DNA of 64,000 nt. It comes from Phaeodactylibacter xiamenensis (GTDB taxonomy: Bacteria > Bacteroidota > Bacteroidia > Chitinophagales > Saprospiraceae). Shown here one piece after another: positions 53,217 to 62,800 of this stretch. The notes beneath the pieces were generated by a model. That model did not search any database and had not been told where the DNA came from. It saw only the letters and a list, made by a program, of their open reading frames with translations. The position numbers were made by a program, and so were the translations under genes. Positions within the stretch are counted from its first letter, which is position 1. Every line of letters starts with the position of its first letter. The DNA lies in contig NZ_JPOS01000035.1 of assembly GCF_000759025.1 (NCBI RefSeq), positions 1 to 64,000 on the forward strand, written 5' to 3'.

Positions 53217-54455
53217 ATGGACCTGAGCAATTTATTTAGTCAGTTTACCGCCCGCGAAAGCATCTTCATACTTATCGTCATGTTAACCGCTTTTTTGTTC
53301 GGGCTGCTGGTAGGCTACCTGCTGCGGAACCGACGGGTGCGCGAGTTGCGGCGCGAGTTGAACGATAAAAAAAAAGAACTAGCTGATGCGCAGGCAGAAA
53401 TAGAAACCTTGCGCGAACAATTGTCCCTGAAAGATGCCGACCTTAAAAAACTGGGGTTCTCTCTGCAGGAAGCAGAAGCCGGGCAACAGCGCTTGGAAGA
53501 AGAAAAGGAACAGCTCAATAAAGAGGTGTTTATGCTCAGGCGGCAGTTGGAGGAAGGCGGGCACAGCGGAGACTCTTATCAGCAAATTGTCGATGACCTC
53601 AATGATGAAGTGGCAGCCCTGCGTTCCCGAAATCAGGAGTTGGCCAATGCTCTTGAAGCAGCTTCAAACAACGGTGGGCAGATGGCTTCCGCTGCAGTGA
53701 TAAGCCCGGACCGGTTGGATGCCCTGGAGCGCAAAATGGATAATCTTTCTCATGATAATGCCGCACTTCGGTCTGAACTGAAAACCCTGGTGGGGGGAGC
53801 CGTGTCCCGTGGAATGGCCACTCCGGAAGCCAATATACACCCCGAAGTGCACCCTATGCCGGGCCTGCCTGACGCTACGGTGGTGGAGGAAGAACCGGAG
53901 CTGCAGTTTACCAACCCAAAGCCCTTCATGGATAAAATCCGGGAGCAGGTCGCAGAGCGCGATGACCTGACCCGAATTGAAGGGATTGGCAATTTTTTGG
54001 AAAAGCAGCTCAATGATATCGGTGTCTATACCTACGAAGAAATAAGCAGTTGGGACTCTGAGCGTACCCAACAGGTTACAGAAACGATTGGCTACTTTGA
54101 AGGCCGAATTGAAAAAGATAAATGGGTGGAACAAGCCGCCCAGCTGGCCCTGCAAAAACAGGAAAATCCGGATGACTTCAGGACTAAGGTGGCCCCATTA
54201 TCTGAAGATCCCACCGATCTGACTATTTTTGAAGGCATTGGGCCTATGGTGGCTGATGCCTTAAAGACAGCTGGAATTGGAAGCTGGGGTGAGCTTGCTG
54301 CTGCAGATACGGACCGCCTGCGGGAGATACTGGAAGCCTCAGGGCCCAATTACAACATGCATGACCCCGCCACCTGGCCGGCACAAGCCCGCCTGGCTAC
54401 GGAAGGAGAGTGGGCGCTTTTGCAGGAGTATCAGGAAGAGATGCGGGAAGGGTAA
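53217..54455 (+). CDS. membrane-anchored coiled-coil protein with two helix-hairpin-helix domains
   Basis: Protein of 412 aa. One transmembrane helix (about 15-37) is followed by RNRRVRELRR, which by the positive-inside rule places the rest in the cytoplasm. A long coiled coil (about 38-115) leads to a variable linker and two helix-hairpin-helix modules: DLTRIEGIGNFLEKQLNDIG at about 249-280 and DLTIFEGIGPMVADALKTAG at about 333-365. Such HhH pairs occur in proteins annotated as predicted flap-endonuclease-like 5' DNA nucleases, but no nuclease domain is present; non-specific DNA binding is the likelier role. It follows the OmpA-domain gene closely, suggesting an envelope-linked function. Exact role unknown. 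Confidence 0.78.
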   Translation: MDLSNLFSQFTARESIFILIVMLTAFLFGLLVGYLLRNRRVRELRRELNDKKKELADAQAEIETLREQLSLKDADLKKLGFSLQEAEAGQQRLEEEKEQLNKEVFMLRRQLEEGGHSGDSYQQIVDDLNDEVAALRSRNQELANALEAASNNGGQMASAAVISPDRLDALERKMDNLSHDNAALRSELKTLVGGAVSRGMATPEANIHPEVHPMPGLPDATVVEEEPELQFTNPKPFMDKIREQVAERDDLTRIEGIGNFLEKQLNDIGVYTYEEISSWDSERTQQVTETIGYFEGRIEKDKWVEQAAQLALQKQENPDDFRTKVAPLSEDPTDLTIFEGIGPMVADALKTAGIGSWGELAAADTDRLREILEASGPNYNMHDPATWPAQARLATEGEWALLQEYQEEMREG

Positions 54456-54518
54456 ACGAATCGAACATGCTATTTAAGCCGCTGTTTTACAGATGAATAA
54501 AAATAAATACTGTAAAAT

Positions 54519-55208
54519 ATGCGAATTCTTAGTCTGTTGATCTTTTCTGTTTGTTTGACGTTTTCCGCCTTAGGGCAGAAGCCAGACACTTCCTACGGGG
54601 AATATGACGTACGGCCTTATCCGGCAACCAATGTACCCGTTAGCCCGGAAGCAGCTTCTTTTATTGCCCTTTTCGAGGAAAGCAACGTCGGTAATCTGCG
54701 GGTCTATGCGCACTATGATGAGGGGCTACCCTACAATTACCCATTTAAAGGTGAAAAGATACCGGAACCGTATTATGAAATGTTTGCCGGAACCCACCGC
54801 GATTTACTGGAGGATGATAAAGCTTCGGCTTACAGCATTTACAGCATCAAAGGCAACAGGGCAGAGCACTACCTGATTCGTACACCTTCAGGCAAAGGGC
54901 CCAATACCATTGTTTTATTTGATCTGAAGGGGGAAGTGATGGAGCCCGTACAGGTTTTAGCCTATGCCTACTGTAAGGGTGACTTCTGCTATCAGCAGGA
55001 TAGCTTTATCACTGATCTGGATGGTGACACCGACCTTGATATTCTGACCAAATTCCGCCGGATAGAAGCCGATGATGAGGAAACGCTAGTCAAAAATGAC
55101 ATCGTCTACCTGCAGGAAGACGATGGTTCCTTTGAAATGGTGCTGGATAACGAGTTGCGCATAGACAAAGATGCCTATAACATGAAAGCGATTGAATTTG
55201 AGGAATAA
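54519..55208 (+). CDS. exported protein of unknown function with Ca-binding-like loop
   Basis: Exported protein of 229 aa with a signal peptide (about 1-19, ending SALGQ). No family is recognised. A DLDGDTDLDIL segment at about 166-176 matches the VCBS/FG-GAP-type calcium loop (DxDGDxDxD). The rest is beta-rich with an acidic C-terminus. It lies 63 bp after the HhH gene on the same strand and may belong to the same transcript, which ends at the terminator at 55230. Confidence 0.7.
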   Translation: MRILSLLIFSVCLTFSALGQKPDTSYGEYDVRPYPATNVPVSPEAASFIALFEESNVGNLRVYAHYDEGLPYNYPFKGEKIPEPYYEMFAGTHRDLLEDDKASAYSIYSIKGNRAEHYLIRTPSGKGPNTIVLFDLKGEVMEPVQVLAYAYCKGDFCYQQDSFITDLDGDTDLDILTKFRRIEADDEETLVKNDIVYLQEDDGSFEMVLDNELRIDKDAYNMKAIEFEE

Positions 55209-55229
55209 GCAATGCCTGAATTGGCAGTC

Positions 55230-55270
55230 ATGCCCCGCCTGAAGCTTTAAAGCAGCAGGCGGGGCATTTT
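55230..55270. terminator. bidirectional terminator between convergent genes
   Basis: ATGCCCCGCCTG pairs with CAGGCGGGGCAT (12 bp, loop of 14), followed by TTTTCT on the plus strand. It serves the plus-strand gene ending at 55208 and overlaps the end of the minus-strand amidohydrolase. Confidence 0.82.
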
Positions 55271-56650
55271 CTATTTCAGAAGGTCAAGTACCGCCGCAGT
55301 CATGGCCACCACACCTGTTGTAATTGTCGGCTCAGGGTCAGGAGCAAAGCCGGAGTTGTGCAGCGACGGCAATTGTAGTGCTCCCCGTTCGGCGGCAGCC
55401 ATCTGTTCCTTAGCTACGGCGCCCAGCCAAAACATGAAAATGGGGACCTTTTCTTCAGTACGTCCGTAGCGGCCAAAGTCTTCCCCACCCATCACCGGAT
55501 CTACGGCAAGGGTATGCTCTTTGCCCAATGCGTCAGTGAATACCTGTTGTACGCGCTGTGCCAGTTCCGGGTCATTGAATGTGGCTGGGGTGAACTCATC
55601 GCGGAGTTCCACCTTCGGGTATTGATTGGCCTGCAGCCCCGCAGACATTGCCACGCCCTGGCAAATACGTTTGATTTTCTCAATAATGGCCGCACGGACT
55701 TCATCGGTGTAGGAGCGCAGCGTCAATTCGAGTTGCACCTGATTAGGGATGACATTGCCTTTGGTTCCGCCATGAATAGACCCTACTGTAACCACCGCAG
55801 GCTCCAGGGGAGAAAGCTCCCGGCTGACAACCGTTTGCAGCGCCACTACGATACGGGAGGCTAAAAGCACAGGGTCCTTGGTAGTGTGGGGGTAAGCCCC
55901 ATGGCCGCCCTGACCATAAACCGTGATATCCATCATATCCACATTGGCCAGGCTGTAGCCGCTCCGGCAGCCCACTTTACCGGCTTCCATGCCCGCGCTG
56001 ACGTGCAGGGCGATCGCGTAGTCTGGTATGGGAAAGCGCGTGTAAAGCCCATCTGCCAGCATGGCTTTAGCGCCTCCGCCCCGTTCTTCTGCCGGTTGCC
56101 CAATGAAGACAAGCGTGCCTTTCCATTGATCCTTCCGCTCCGCTAATTGCCGGGCTGCCCCTGTCCAAACCGTCATATGTATATCGTGCCCACAGGCATG
56201 CATGACGCCTACCTCATTTCCGGCATCATCTTTTGTAGTGACGGTGCTGGCATAGGGCAGGCCGGTGTCCTCGACAATCGGCAAGGCATCCATATCTGCC
56301 CGTACAAGCACCGTTGGGCCTTCGCCATTGCGCATAATCCCTACAACCCCATAACCACCAACACGCTCGGTGACTTCAAAACCAAGCTGCCTTAGTTCCT
56401 CCGCCATGCGTTTAGAGGTTGCTGCTTCCTGGAAGGAGAGTTCCGGATGGAGGTGGTAGTGGCGGTACAGGTCTTCCAGGTAAGCATAATCTTTCCGGAC
56501 GGAAGCTTTGAGCCCTGCGTAGGGGTCATCTGTTCCGGATAAAAAAGCGTGGTCTTCGCGGACTTCTTGTTTCAGGGCATCCAATGCGCCCTGTGCAGAC
56601 AAGGCTATGGCGCAGCCCAATAGGACAGCGGTCAGGATCAGGTATTTCAT
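55271..56650 (-). CDS. M20-family amidohydrolase, exported
   Basis: Zinc amidohydrolase of about 459 aa (HipO/AmhX-like M20D group) that removes acyl groups from amino acids or cleaves indole-/hippurate-type amides. Motifs: MHACGHDIHM and GQPAEERGGGAKAML (metal ligands and catalytic Glu), ALHVSAG, a lid domain with GGHGAYPHTT, and GGEDFGRY near the end. The start is set at ATG 56650, which gives an ideal signal peptide (MKYLILTAVLLGCAIALSAQ); in-frame upstream starts at 56665 and 56698 would crowd the divergent symporter gene. Location therefore periplasmic, unusual because many relatives are cytoplasmic. Confidence 0.88.
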   Translation of the reverse strand: MKYLILTAVLLGCAIALSAQGALDALKQEVREDHAFLSGTDDPYAGLKASVRKDYAYLEDLYRHYHLHPELSFQEAATSKRMAEELRQLGFEVTERVGGYGVVGIMRNGEGPTVLVRADMDALPIVEDTGLPYASTVTTKDDAGNEVGVMHACGHDIHMTVWTGAARQLAERKDQWKGTLVFIGQPAEERGGGAKAMLADGLYTRFPIPDYAIALHVSAGMEAGKVGCRSGYSLANVDMMDITVYGQGGHGAYPHTTKDPVLLASRIVVALQTVVSRELSPLEPAVVTVGSIHGGTKGNVIPNQVQLELTLRSYTDEVRAAIIEKIKRICQGVAMSAGLQANQYPKVELRDEFTPATFNDPELAQRVQQVFTDALGKEHTLAVDPVMGGEDFGRYGRTEEKVPIFMFWLGAVAKEQMAAAERGALQLPSLHNSGFAPDPEPTITTGVVAMTAAVLDLLK

Positions 56651-56761
56651 TGTTTTGGTATTCATGTGATGAGAAATATAAGCAAAACCATAGGGCAATT
56701 GGAGGTGTTCTCCTGCCTTTCTTGTTTTCTTCTTACTTTTAGCTTATCCAAAGTTGCAGAA

Positions 56762-57691
56762 ATGAATGCTATTGATGCCATAAAGATCAACTTTAACCCC
56801 GAACAGCTCACACTGCTGAATATTTGCCTGGCCTTCATCATGTTTGGCGTTGCATTGGACTTGCGGGTGGATAATTTCCGGGAGTTGCTACGCCGCCCAA
56901 AGGCTCCACTCATCGGATTGAGCTCGCAGCTGATCCTGCTGCCGTTGCTGACGATAGGGCTGATCTATCTTTTTCGGCCGGCACCAAGTATAGCATTGGG
57001 CATGTTGCTGGTTTCCGCTTGTCCGGGGGGGAATGTATCCAATTTTGCTGTGCATTTGTCCAAAGCAAACACGGCCTTGTCGGTCTTAATGACAAGCGTA
57101 TCCACGCTTGCGGCGGTCGTGATAACGCCCCTGTACTTTACCATGCTGGCACCGCTCGTACCAGGGTCTGAAGGATTACAGGGGGATATTTATGTGTCGC
57201 CAATGAGTATGGTCACGACCATTGTACAGTTGATTCTAGTGCCTTTGCTGATTGGGATGGGGCTTCATGCCCGATTCCCTAAAACCACGGCTCTGCTGAA
57301 AAAGCCGGTGCGCATGCTGTCTATGGCCATCTTCATCGGGTTCGTCATCTTTGCGCTTTATGCCAACTACGACAATATCGTCAATTACCTATACATCGTT
57401 TTCTACCTCGTGGTGATCCATAACGCACTGGCGCTATTTACCGGCTATCAGTGGGCTTACCGGAATGGCCTGCCACAGGCAGATGCCCGGGCAATTTCCA
57501 TTGAAACCGGCATTCAAAACTCCGGGCTGGCCCTGATTCTGATTTTCAATTTCTTCGACGGACTGGGCGGTATGGCTTTGGTGGCAGCGTTTTGGGGCGT
57601 TTGGCACCTGATTTCAGCCTTCACCCTGTCAATGTGGTGGCAGTTCCGGCCTATCACTGCTGCGGCCTTTGGTAAAGAACAGGCGAATTAG
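56762..57691 (+). CDS. bile acid:sodium symporter family protein
   Basis: Membrane protein of 309 aa with about nine to ten helices, matching the BASS family (SLC10-like): MFGVALDLRVDNFRELLRRPKAPLIGLSSQ, MLLVSACPGGNVSNFAVHLSKAN (crossover motif with Asn-Val-Ser-Asn) and SIETGIQNSGLAL, the second crossover motif. It uses Na+ to import organic anions; pantoate, pyruvate and 2-keto acids are substrates in bacteria, and the one here is unknown. I start at ATG 56762, since the 32 extra upstream residues from GTG 56666 would overlap the divergent promoter region and lack family similarity. Confidence 0.88.
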   Translation: MNAIDAIKINFNPEQLTLLNICLAFIMFGVALDLRVDNFRELLRRPKAPLIGLSSQLILLPLLTIGLIYLFRPAPSIALGMLLVSACPGGNVSNFAVHLSKANTALSVLMTSVSTLAAVVITPLYFTMLAPLVPGSEGLQGDIYVSPMSMVTTIVQLILVPLLIGMGLHARFPKTTALLKKPVRMLSMAIFIGFVIFALYANYDNIVNYLYIVFYLVVIHNALALFTGYQWAYRNGLPQADARAISIETGIQNSGLALILIFNFFDGLGGMALVAAFWGVWHLISAFTLSMWWQFRPITAAAFGKEQAN

Positions 57692-57694
57692 AGG

Positions 57695-57724
57695 AGCCGC
57701 AAAGAGATTAACGGCGCGGCTTTT
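57695..57724 (+). terminator. short intrinsic terminator
   Basis: AGCCGC (57695-57700) pairs with GCGGCT (57716-57721), followed by TTTT, a few bases after the symporter stop codon. A six-bp stem makes it a moderate candidate. Confidence 0.5.
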
Positions 57725-57869
57725 CAGTTGTCGGAGCCGCGGATAAAAAGGGAGTGATTTTGGGGTCTGAGCCAGGAAAATAGGGCTTGAAAACCGCCAC
57801 GGGTACCCAACGTTTCATCCCTGACAGGCCCTTGGTTTTGCAGAGCTTTGTGCCAAGGCAAAAAGGAAG

Positions 57870-58958
57870 CTATTCCTCTTCTCCAAAGGCTTGTCCCTGA
57901 AGCACAAACCGCTTGTAGTAATTGATGAGCAGCGTAGTAAGCGGTAGCGCGATGACCATCCCAATCACTCCAAAGAGCCCGCCCCAGACAGACAGTGCCA
58001 GCAGGATGACCGCCGGATTCAGGCCCGTGGCACTTCCCATAATCCGCGGTGTAAGTACAATTTCCTGAATGGCCTGAACGATGACGAAAACCAGGAGCAC
58101 ACCACCAGCGCACATCCAGTAGCTGTTTCCGGTTTCAACCGCCTGTACCCCAGCCAGGAGTAGGGCGGGCACTAGTCCTAACGTCTGTAAGTAAGGCACA
58201 AAGTTTAGCAAGCCTACAAAGATACCCAGCAGTATGCCCAGGGGCAGCCCGATTAAATTGAAACCTATTGCAAAAAGAATACAGACCCAGAAGACAATCA
58301 GCGCCTGGCCCCGGAAGTAGATTTGCATCCCGTCTTCCACATCATGTACCAGCATCACAACCGGCTCCCGGTAGGTAGGGGGAATAGCAGTTTCCCAGTT
58401 GTCCGCAAAATCATGGTAGAACAGCATGATGAACACCAGATAAAGCAAAAACGTAACGATACTGAACAGCCCCAGCACAATGCCCATGGCACTGCTTAAC
58501 CCGCTCCAGATGTAAGAAAGGATCATAACCCCGTAGTTGTAGAGGTTCTCCTCCGTGAGCAAGGCTCTGAGCTCCTCACTGTGCAGGTAGGCTTCGATTT
58601 CCTGAAGGACTTCAGGTGGCAGAAGGGACTCCAGTTGGAAATTCAAACTACCGCCCAGCAATTCCTGCATTTTGGCAATTTCACTGTTGATGGCCGGGAT
58701 GGTCAGCATTCCAATGAGGACGAGAAAGACCACCAGGCTGAATAGGGTAAGCAGGACCGCCACCCATCTGGTACGGACCTTAAGCCGTTCCTGGAAAAAG
58801 CGTACGATGGGCTCCAGCAGATAGGCTACGAAGAGCGCAATGAAAAAGGAGACCAGATAAGGGCTCAGGTAATCCAGCAGCCATAGGAACAGAGCAATGC
58901 CGCCAAGATAAAGCAGGATATCGATAATGCGGTCCAGGGTCCAGGTATTCGGTTGCAT
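57870..58958 (-). CDS. AI-2E family transporter
   Basis: Membrane protein of 362 aa of the AI-2E (TqsA/PerM-like) family. Eight hydrophobic segments are arranged as in the family, with a soluble segment in the middle (about 95-150) and the diagnostic LLNFVPYLQTLGLVPA loop at about 250-265, followed by IQEIVLTPRIMGSATGLNPAVILLALSVWGGLFGVIGM. Relatives export autoinducer-2 or act as Na+(Li+)/H+ antiporters; which applies cannot be decided. It is single and divergent from the PAP2 gene. Confidence 0.92.
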   Translation of the reverse strand: MQPNTWTLDRIIDILLYLGGIALFLWLLDYLSPYLVSFFIALFVAYLLEPIVRFFQERLKVRTRWVAVLLTLFSLVVFLVLIGMLTIPAINSEIAKMQELLGGSLNFQLESLLPPEVLQEIEAYLHSEELRALLTEENLYNYGVMILSYIWSGLSSAMGIVLGLFSIVTFLLYLVFIMLFYHDFADNWETAIPPTYREPVVMLVHDVEDGMQIYFRGQALIVFWVCILFAIGFNLIGLPLGILLGIFVGLLNFVPYLQTLGLVPALLLAGVQAVETGNSYWMCAGGVLLVFVIVQAIQEIVLTPRIMGSATGLNPAVILLALSVWGGLFGVIGMVIALPLTTLLINYYKRFVLQGQAFGEEE

Positions 58959-58982
58959 AGCGGAAGAGGCAATTATTTCCCA

Positions 58983-59023
58983 CCAAGTTAGGGCCGAAAT
59001 TTAGTTTCGGGTGGGATTTTTAA
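58983..59023. other. hairpin between divergent genes
   Basis: Nested inverted repeats: CCCACC with GGGTGGG on the outside and CCGAAA-tttag-TTTCGG inside, followed by ATTTTT on the plus strand. Its place between two divergent start codons makes a leader hairpin or protein-binding site more likely than a terminator. Confidence 0.4.
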
Positions 59024-59061
59024 CGGAAATTTTTACTTTACCAGCCTAAAGTCAATCTTTT

Positions 59062-59793
59062 ATGCCACCTACATCCATACAGCGTCTTTGTTTTTGTATT
59101 TTTTTTATGGTGTTGTTGTCACCTCTGGCACAGAGCCAGGCCCATCAGCTCAGTTGGCCTGTGGATGGGGGGCTGTTGGGGACAGGCGCATTGACTTATG
59201 GCCTGAGTATTCCGCTCCAGAAGAAAATGCCCGGCATGTCTTTGGACGATCTCGATCTGCTGGATCCTCTCAGAATCAATCGCTTAGACCGGATTGCCAC
59301 CTTGCAGGCCAGCGAAAAGGCGCGCCTCGCTTCTGATATTACCTTACGTACCGCTTTAATCCTGCCTCTGGGGTTATTGGCAGAGTCCAATAGCCGCGAT
59401 AATTTTGGAGTAGTCTCTGTGATGTGGCTGGAAACCATGCTGCTTACCAACGGCATTACCCGACTGGTCAAAATTGGCGCCCGCCGAAGCCGCCCTTACA
59501 CCTACAACCCTTTGACGGGCGAAGAACTGAAAATTGATCCGGAGGCACGCCTTTCCTTTTTTTCCGGGCATGCTTCCAATACCGCTGCTATGTCCTTCTT
59601 TACAGCACAAACCCTGGTGCAAAACCGGCCGGATATGCAAAACAAAGGACTGGTTTGGGCTACAGCAGCAACACTTCCGGCACTGACCGCCCTGTGGAGA
59701 GTCAAAGCGGGCAAGCATTTTCCAAGTGATGTGATTGTTGGCTATGGTATCGGTGCCCTGATCGGGATATTGGTACCTAATTTACACCGGTAG
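59062..59793 (+). CDS. PAP2-family phosphatase
   Basis: Phosphatidic-acid-phosphatase type 2 protein of 243 aa with signal/anchor sequence (about 1-28). The three-part active-site signature is intact: KIGARRSRP (K-x6-RP), FSGHASNTA (SGH) and RVKAGKHFPSD (R-x5-H-x3-D), with the catalytic His in the last motif. It should dephosphorylate lipid phosphates such as undecaprenyl pyrophosphate or phosphatidate on the periplasmic side. Its hydrophobicity is lower than in polytopic homologues. Its stop codon is separated by two bases from that of the convergent giant gene. Confidence 0.9.
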   Translation: MPPTSIQRLCFCIFFMVLLSPLAQSQAHQLSWPVDGGLLGTGALTYGLSIPLQKKMPGMSLDDLDLLDPLRINRLDRIATLQASEKARLASDITLRTALILPLGLLAESNSRDNFGVVSVMWLETMLLTNGITRLVKIGARRSRPYTYNPLTGEELKIDPEARLSFFSGHASNTAAMSFFTAQTLVQNRPDMQNKGLVWATAATLPALTALWRVKAGKHFPSDVIVGYGIGALIGILVPNLHR

Positions 59794-59801
59794 CGCTACC
59801 G
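59788..59801. other. 14-bp palindrome spanning two convergent stop codons
   Basis: CGGTAGCGCTACCG is a perfect palindrome that contains the TAG stop of the PAP2 gene and the TAG stop of the convergent giant gene. It may act as a minimal shared terminator, but no T-tract follows. Confidence 0.45.
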
Positions 59802-62800
59802 CATCAAGTGTACTTCGCCCTCCATCTGCAGTTTTCGGCCATCTATCAGGGTAACTTCGGTCATGTACACGTAGACTCCGCTGTTGAGTAATTGCCCGCG
59901 GCTTGTGCCATCCCATCCCAGGTTCTCTTCATTGGCCGGGAAAGACTTTGCCTCAAATACCTGATTGCCCCACCGGTCGTAGATACTCAGGAAGTCAATC
60001 TCCATAACCTGATTCGGCTTTGCAAAAAGGGTGAAGTAGTCGTTTTTGTTGTCTCCGTTCGGACTGAAGGCATTAGGCGCATAGACGGGCACACGTTTGT
60101 CAACCTGAATCAGTACGGCATCCTCCACTTCGCAGCCTGCGTCCATCAATGCCCGCAGAGTGATAGTGGTGCTGTTCATAGGGATCAGTGCAGGGTTCAG
60201 GCAGCCTGTACAATCCAGCAACTCTGCAGGGCTCCATATCAGGGAGTCGGGTATGAAGTTGAGCTCCGGGGTCAGGGTGAGGGTGTCACCCTGACGGACT
60301 TCAATTTCTCCGCCCAGGTCAAGCGTAAGGGACGGCATGGCTTGTATCTCAAAAGGCTGCTGTGCTTCACAACCCAAGGCATCTCTCAGGATCAGTACAT
60401 AATTGCCGGGCACGATCGGGCCGCGCAGAGGTAGCCCTTCTGCAATCTCAAAGTTGATGCCGTCAATAGCGTAAGTATACGGCGGCAGCCCGCCGGATAA
60501 ACGGCTGATTGACCAATGGCCGGTACTGTCCGGGCAATCCGGGTCCGTAAGTTCCAGCGCTGCCTCGGGAAGATTAAAAGTGAGTTCAATATTCGTGATC
60601 ACAGAATCGCATCCGTTTTCAATGCTGGGGATGATGTGTTGTCCGGTAGGCTGATCAATGGTGTAAGTCGTCCCAAAGAACTCCTGCACTTCATCTGCGC
60701 AGAGGGTATCCCGGAAATACCGTATTTCGGGCTGAAGCAGTACATTGATGCTTACCTCCAGAATGCTATCGCAACCATTAACTGTATTTAAAGTGTCAAT
60801 TCCGTTAGGCTGGCTTTCTGAATAATAGGTTCCGTTGAATAGAGTACTGTCTCCCGCACAAATATCCAGCACTACGGGGGTACGGTAGCTGGGCAGCAGG
60901 GTGGTGGTCATAATGACGGTGGAATCGCACCCAAATTGATTGGTCAGCGTTTGCGCAACCGTCCCGGTGTCCACGGGGTTGCAGCTTTCGCTAAAGAGCA
61001 GGGTGGTATCGCTGGGCAGCAGGGTGGTGGTCGTAATGACGGTAGAATCGCACCCAAACTGATTGGTCAGCGTTTGCGCAACCGTCCCGGTATCCGCGGG
61101 GTTACAGCTTTGGCTGAAAAGCAGGGTGGTATCGCTGGGCAGCAGGGTGGTTGTGGTGACGACGGTAGAATCGCACCCAAACTGATTGGTCAGTATTTGC
61201 ACGACGGTCCCGGTATCCGCGGGGTTACAGCTTTGGCTGAAAAGCATTGTGGAGTCACCTGGCAGCAGGGTGGTTGTAGTGATGACGGTGGAATCGCATC
61301 CGAACTGATTGGTCAGTGTTTGCACGACGGTCCCGGTATCCGCAGGGTTGCAGCTTTCAATAAACTGAAGCGTCGTATCGCTAGGTGCCAACAAGGTTTG
61401 AGTGACCACCACCGAATCACACCCCAACTGACTGGTAAAGGTTTGACTGACACTGCCTGTATCCTGGGGATTGCAGGAAAACAGGGTATTTGTAATTTCG
61501 TATTGTGCAGCTAGCGTAGTGAGTGTAGTTACGACGGAATCGCATCCGAACTGATTGTTGAGTATTTCAATAGTGGTCCCGGTATCTACCGGATTACAAC
61601 TTACCGCACTAACAAAAATACTATCACCTGGTAACAGGGTAGTTGTAGTAATGACGGTGGAGTCGCATCCGAACTGATTAGTCAGTATTTGCACGACGGT
61701 CCCGGTATCCGCAGGGTTGCAGCTTTGGCTGAAAAGCATTGTGGAGTCACTGGGCAGCAGGGTGGTCGTCATGATGACGGTGGAGTCGCATCCAAATTGA
61801 TTGGTCAATACTTGCGAGATGGAGCCAGTATCTGCCGGGTTACAGCTTTGGCTTAAAATCAGTGTCGTATCACTGGGCAGTAAACTAGTCTGCGTAATGA
61901 TAAAAGAGTCGCAGGCCAACTGATTCGCCAGGATTTCTACAGAAATACCAGTATCGAGGGGATTACAGCTCTCTAAAAATACAAGTGTTGTGTCTGAATC
62001 GCTACAGCCAGCGGAACAGGTGCCAGGACTGAAGATTTCCAAATCCACTGTGCAATCGGTCTGGTCCAGATCAAAAACCGTAATAGTAGTTGAGGGAATA
62101 TTAGCAGGGAGCGGCCCCAAAACAAAGGTACTGTCGTACAAACCAGTTGTATCTAACAGGCCGCTTATGCCAAAGCTGCTTCCATTATTGACACCTGACA
62201 AGGTAAGCTCCGCTATGAAAAAATCATCCTGAGCGGTGCCCGGGGTGCTGTTATCCTCACAAGCCAGTACATTTACAGCAGCTTCAAGGGTACAGGAATC
62301 CGAGCAGGAAGCCTGAGGTGCAACGGTCAGAATGGAAAAACAGCTGGTCAGGTTTTCGTCAATAAAAGCCAGGTTGATACTGCCTCCTGATATGGGATAA
62401 GCTCCAATGACGGTAGGTATGCCAAATTCACCGTTCTCCATACCCGTAGGTGGAACCGTGAACCACCCCTCTGTGCCCACCGGATTGTTTACCTCGACGA
62501 TGAATTCGAACAAGTCATCAGTAGGGTCGCTGGCTGTCCCGTTATCCAGGCAGTAGGTGTCCAGCAAAGTCACAGTCAATGCACACGAATCTGAGCAGGA
62601 ACCCGGACTGGAAAGGTTAAAGCTACTGCTACAGTTGCCATCATTATTATCGGTAATCACTACATTAGAAATGCTAACGTCCGTACTGCCGGGAGGAAGA
62701 CTAAATGTAGATGTCGTGCCGTAGGTACCTTGTGCCGGAGTGATTTCCCCGTTTACGGAGCTTAAGGTATAATTGCCTGCGGTATTGAGGCCATCAACCA

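Noticed and set aside
56651-56761. Overlapping divergent starts for the M20 amidohydrolase (56665/56698) and symporter (GTG 56666)
   Set aside because: They would leave no promoter space; the internal starts at 56650 and 56762 give a proper signal peptide and the family N-terminus.
57724-58113. Minus-strand open frame of 129 codons overlapping the AI-2E gene
   Set aside because: It overlaps the conserved C-terminal part of the AI-2E family gene in another frame and has no recognisable features.
60891-61997. Regular repeats resembling a CRISPR array
   Set aside because: The repeats are contiguous with no unique spacers, the period is a multiple of three, and the sequence is an open protein-coding frame.
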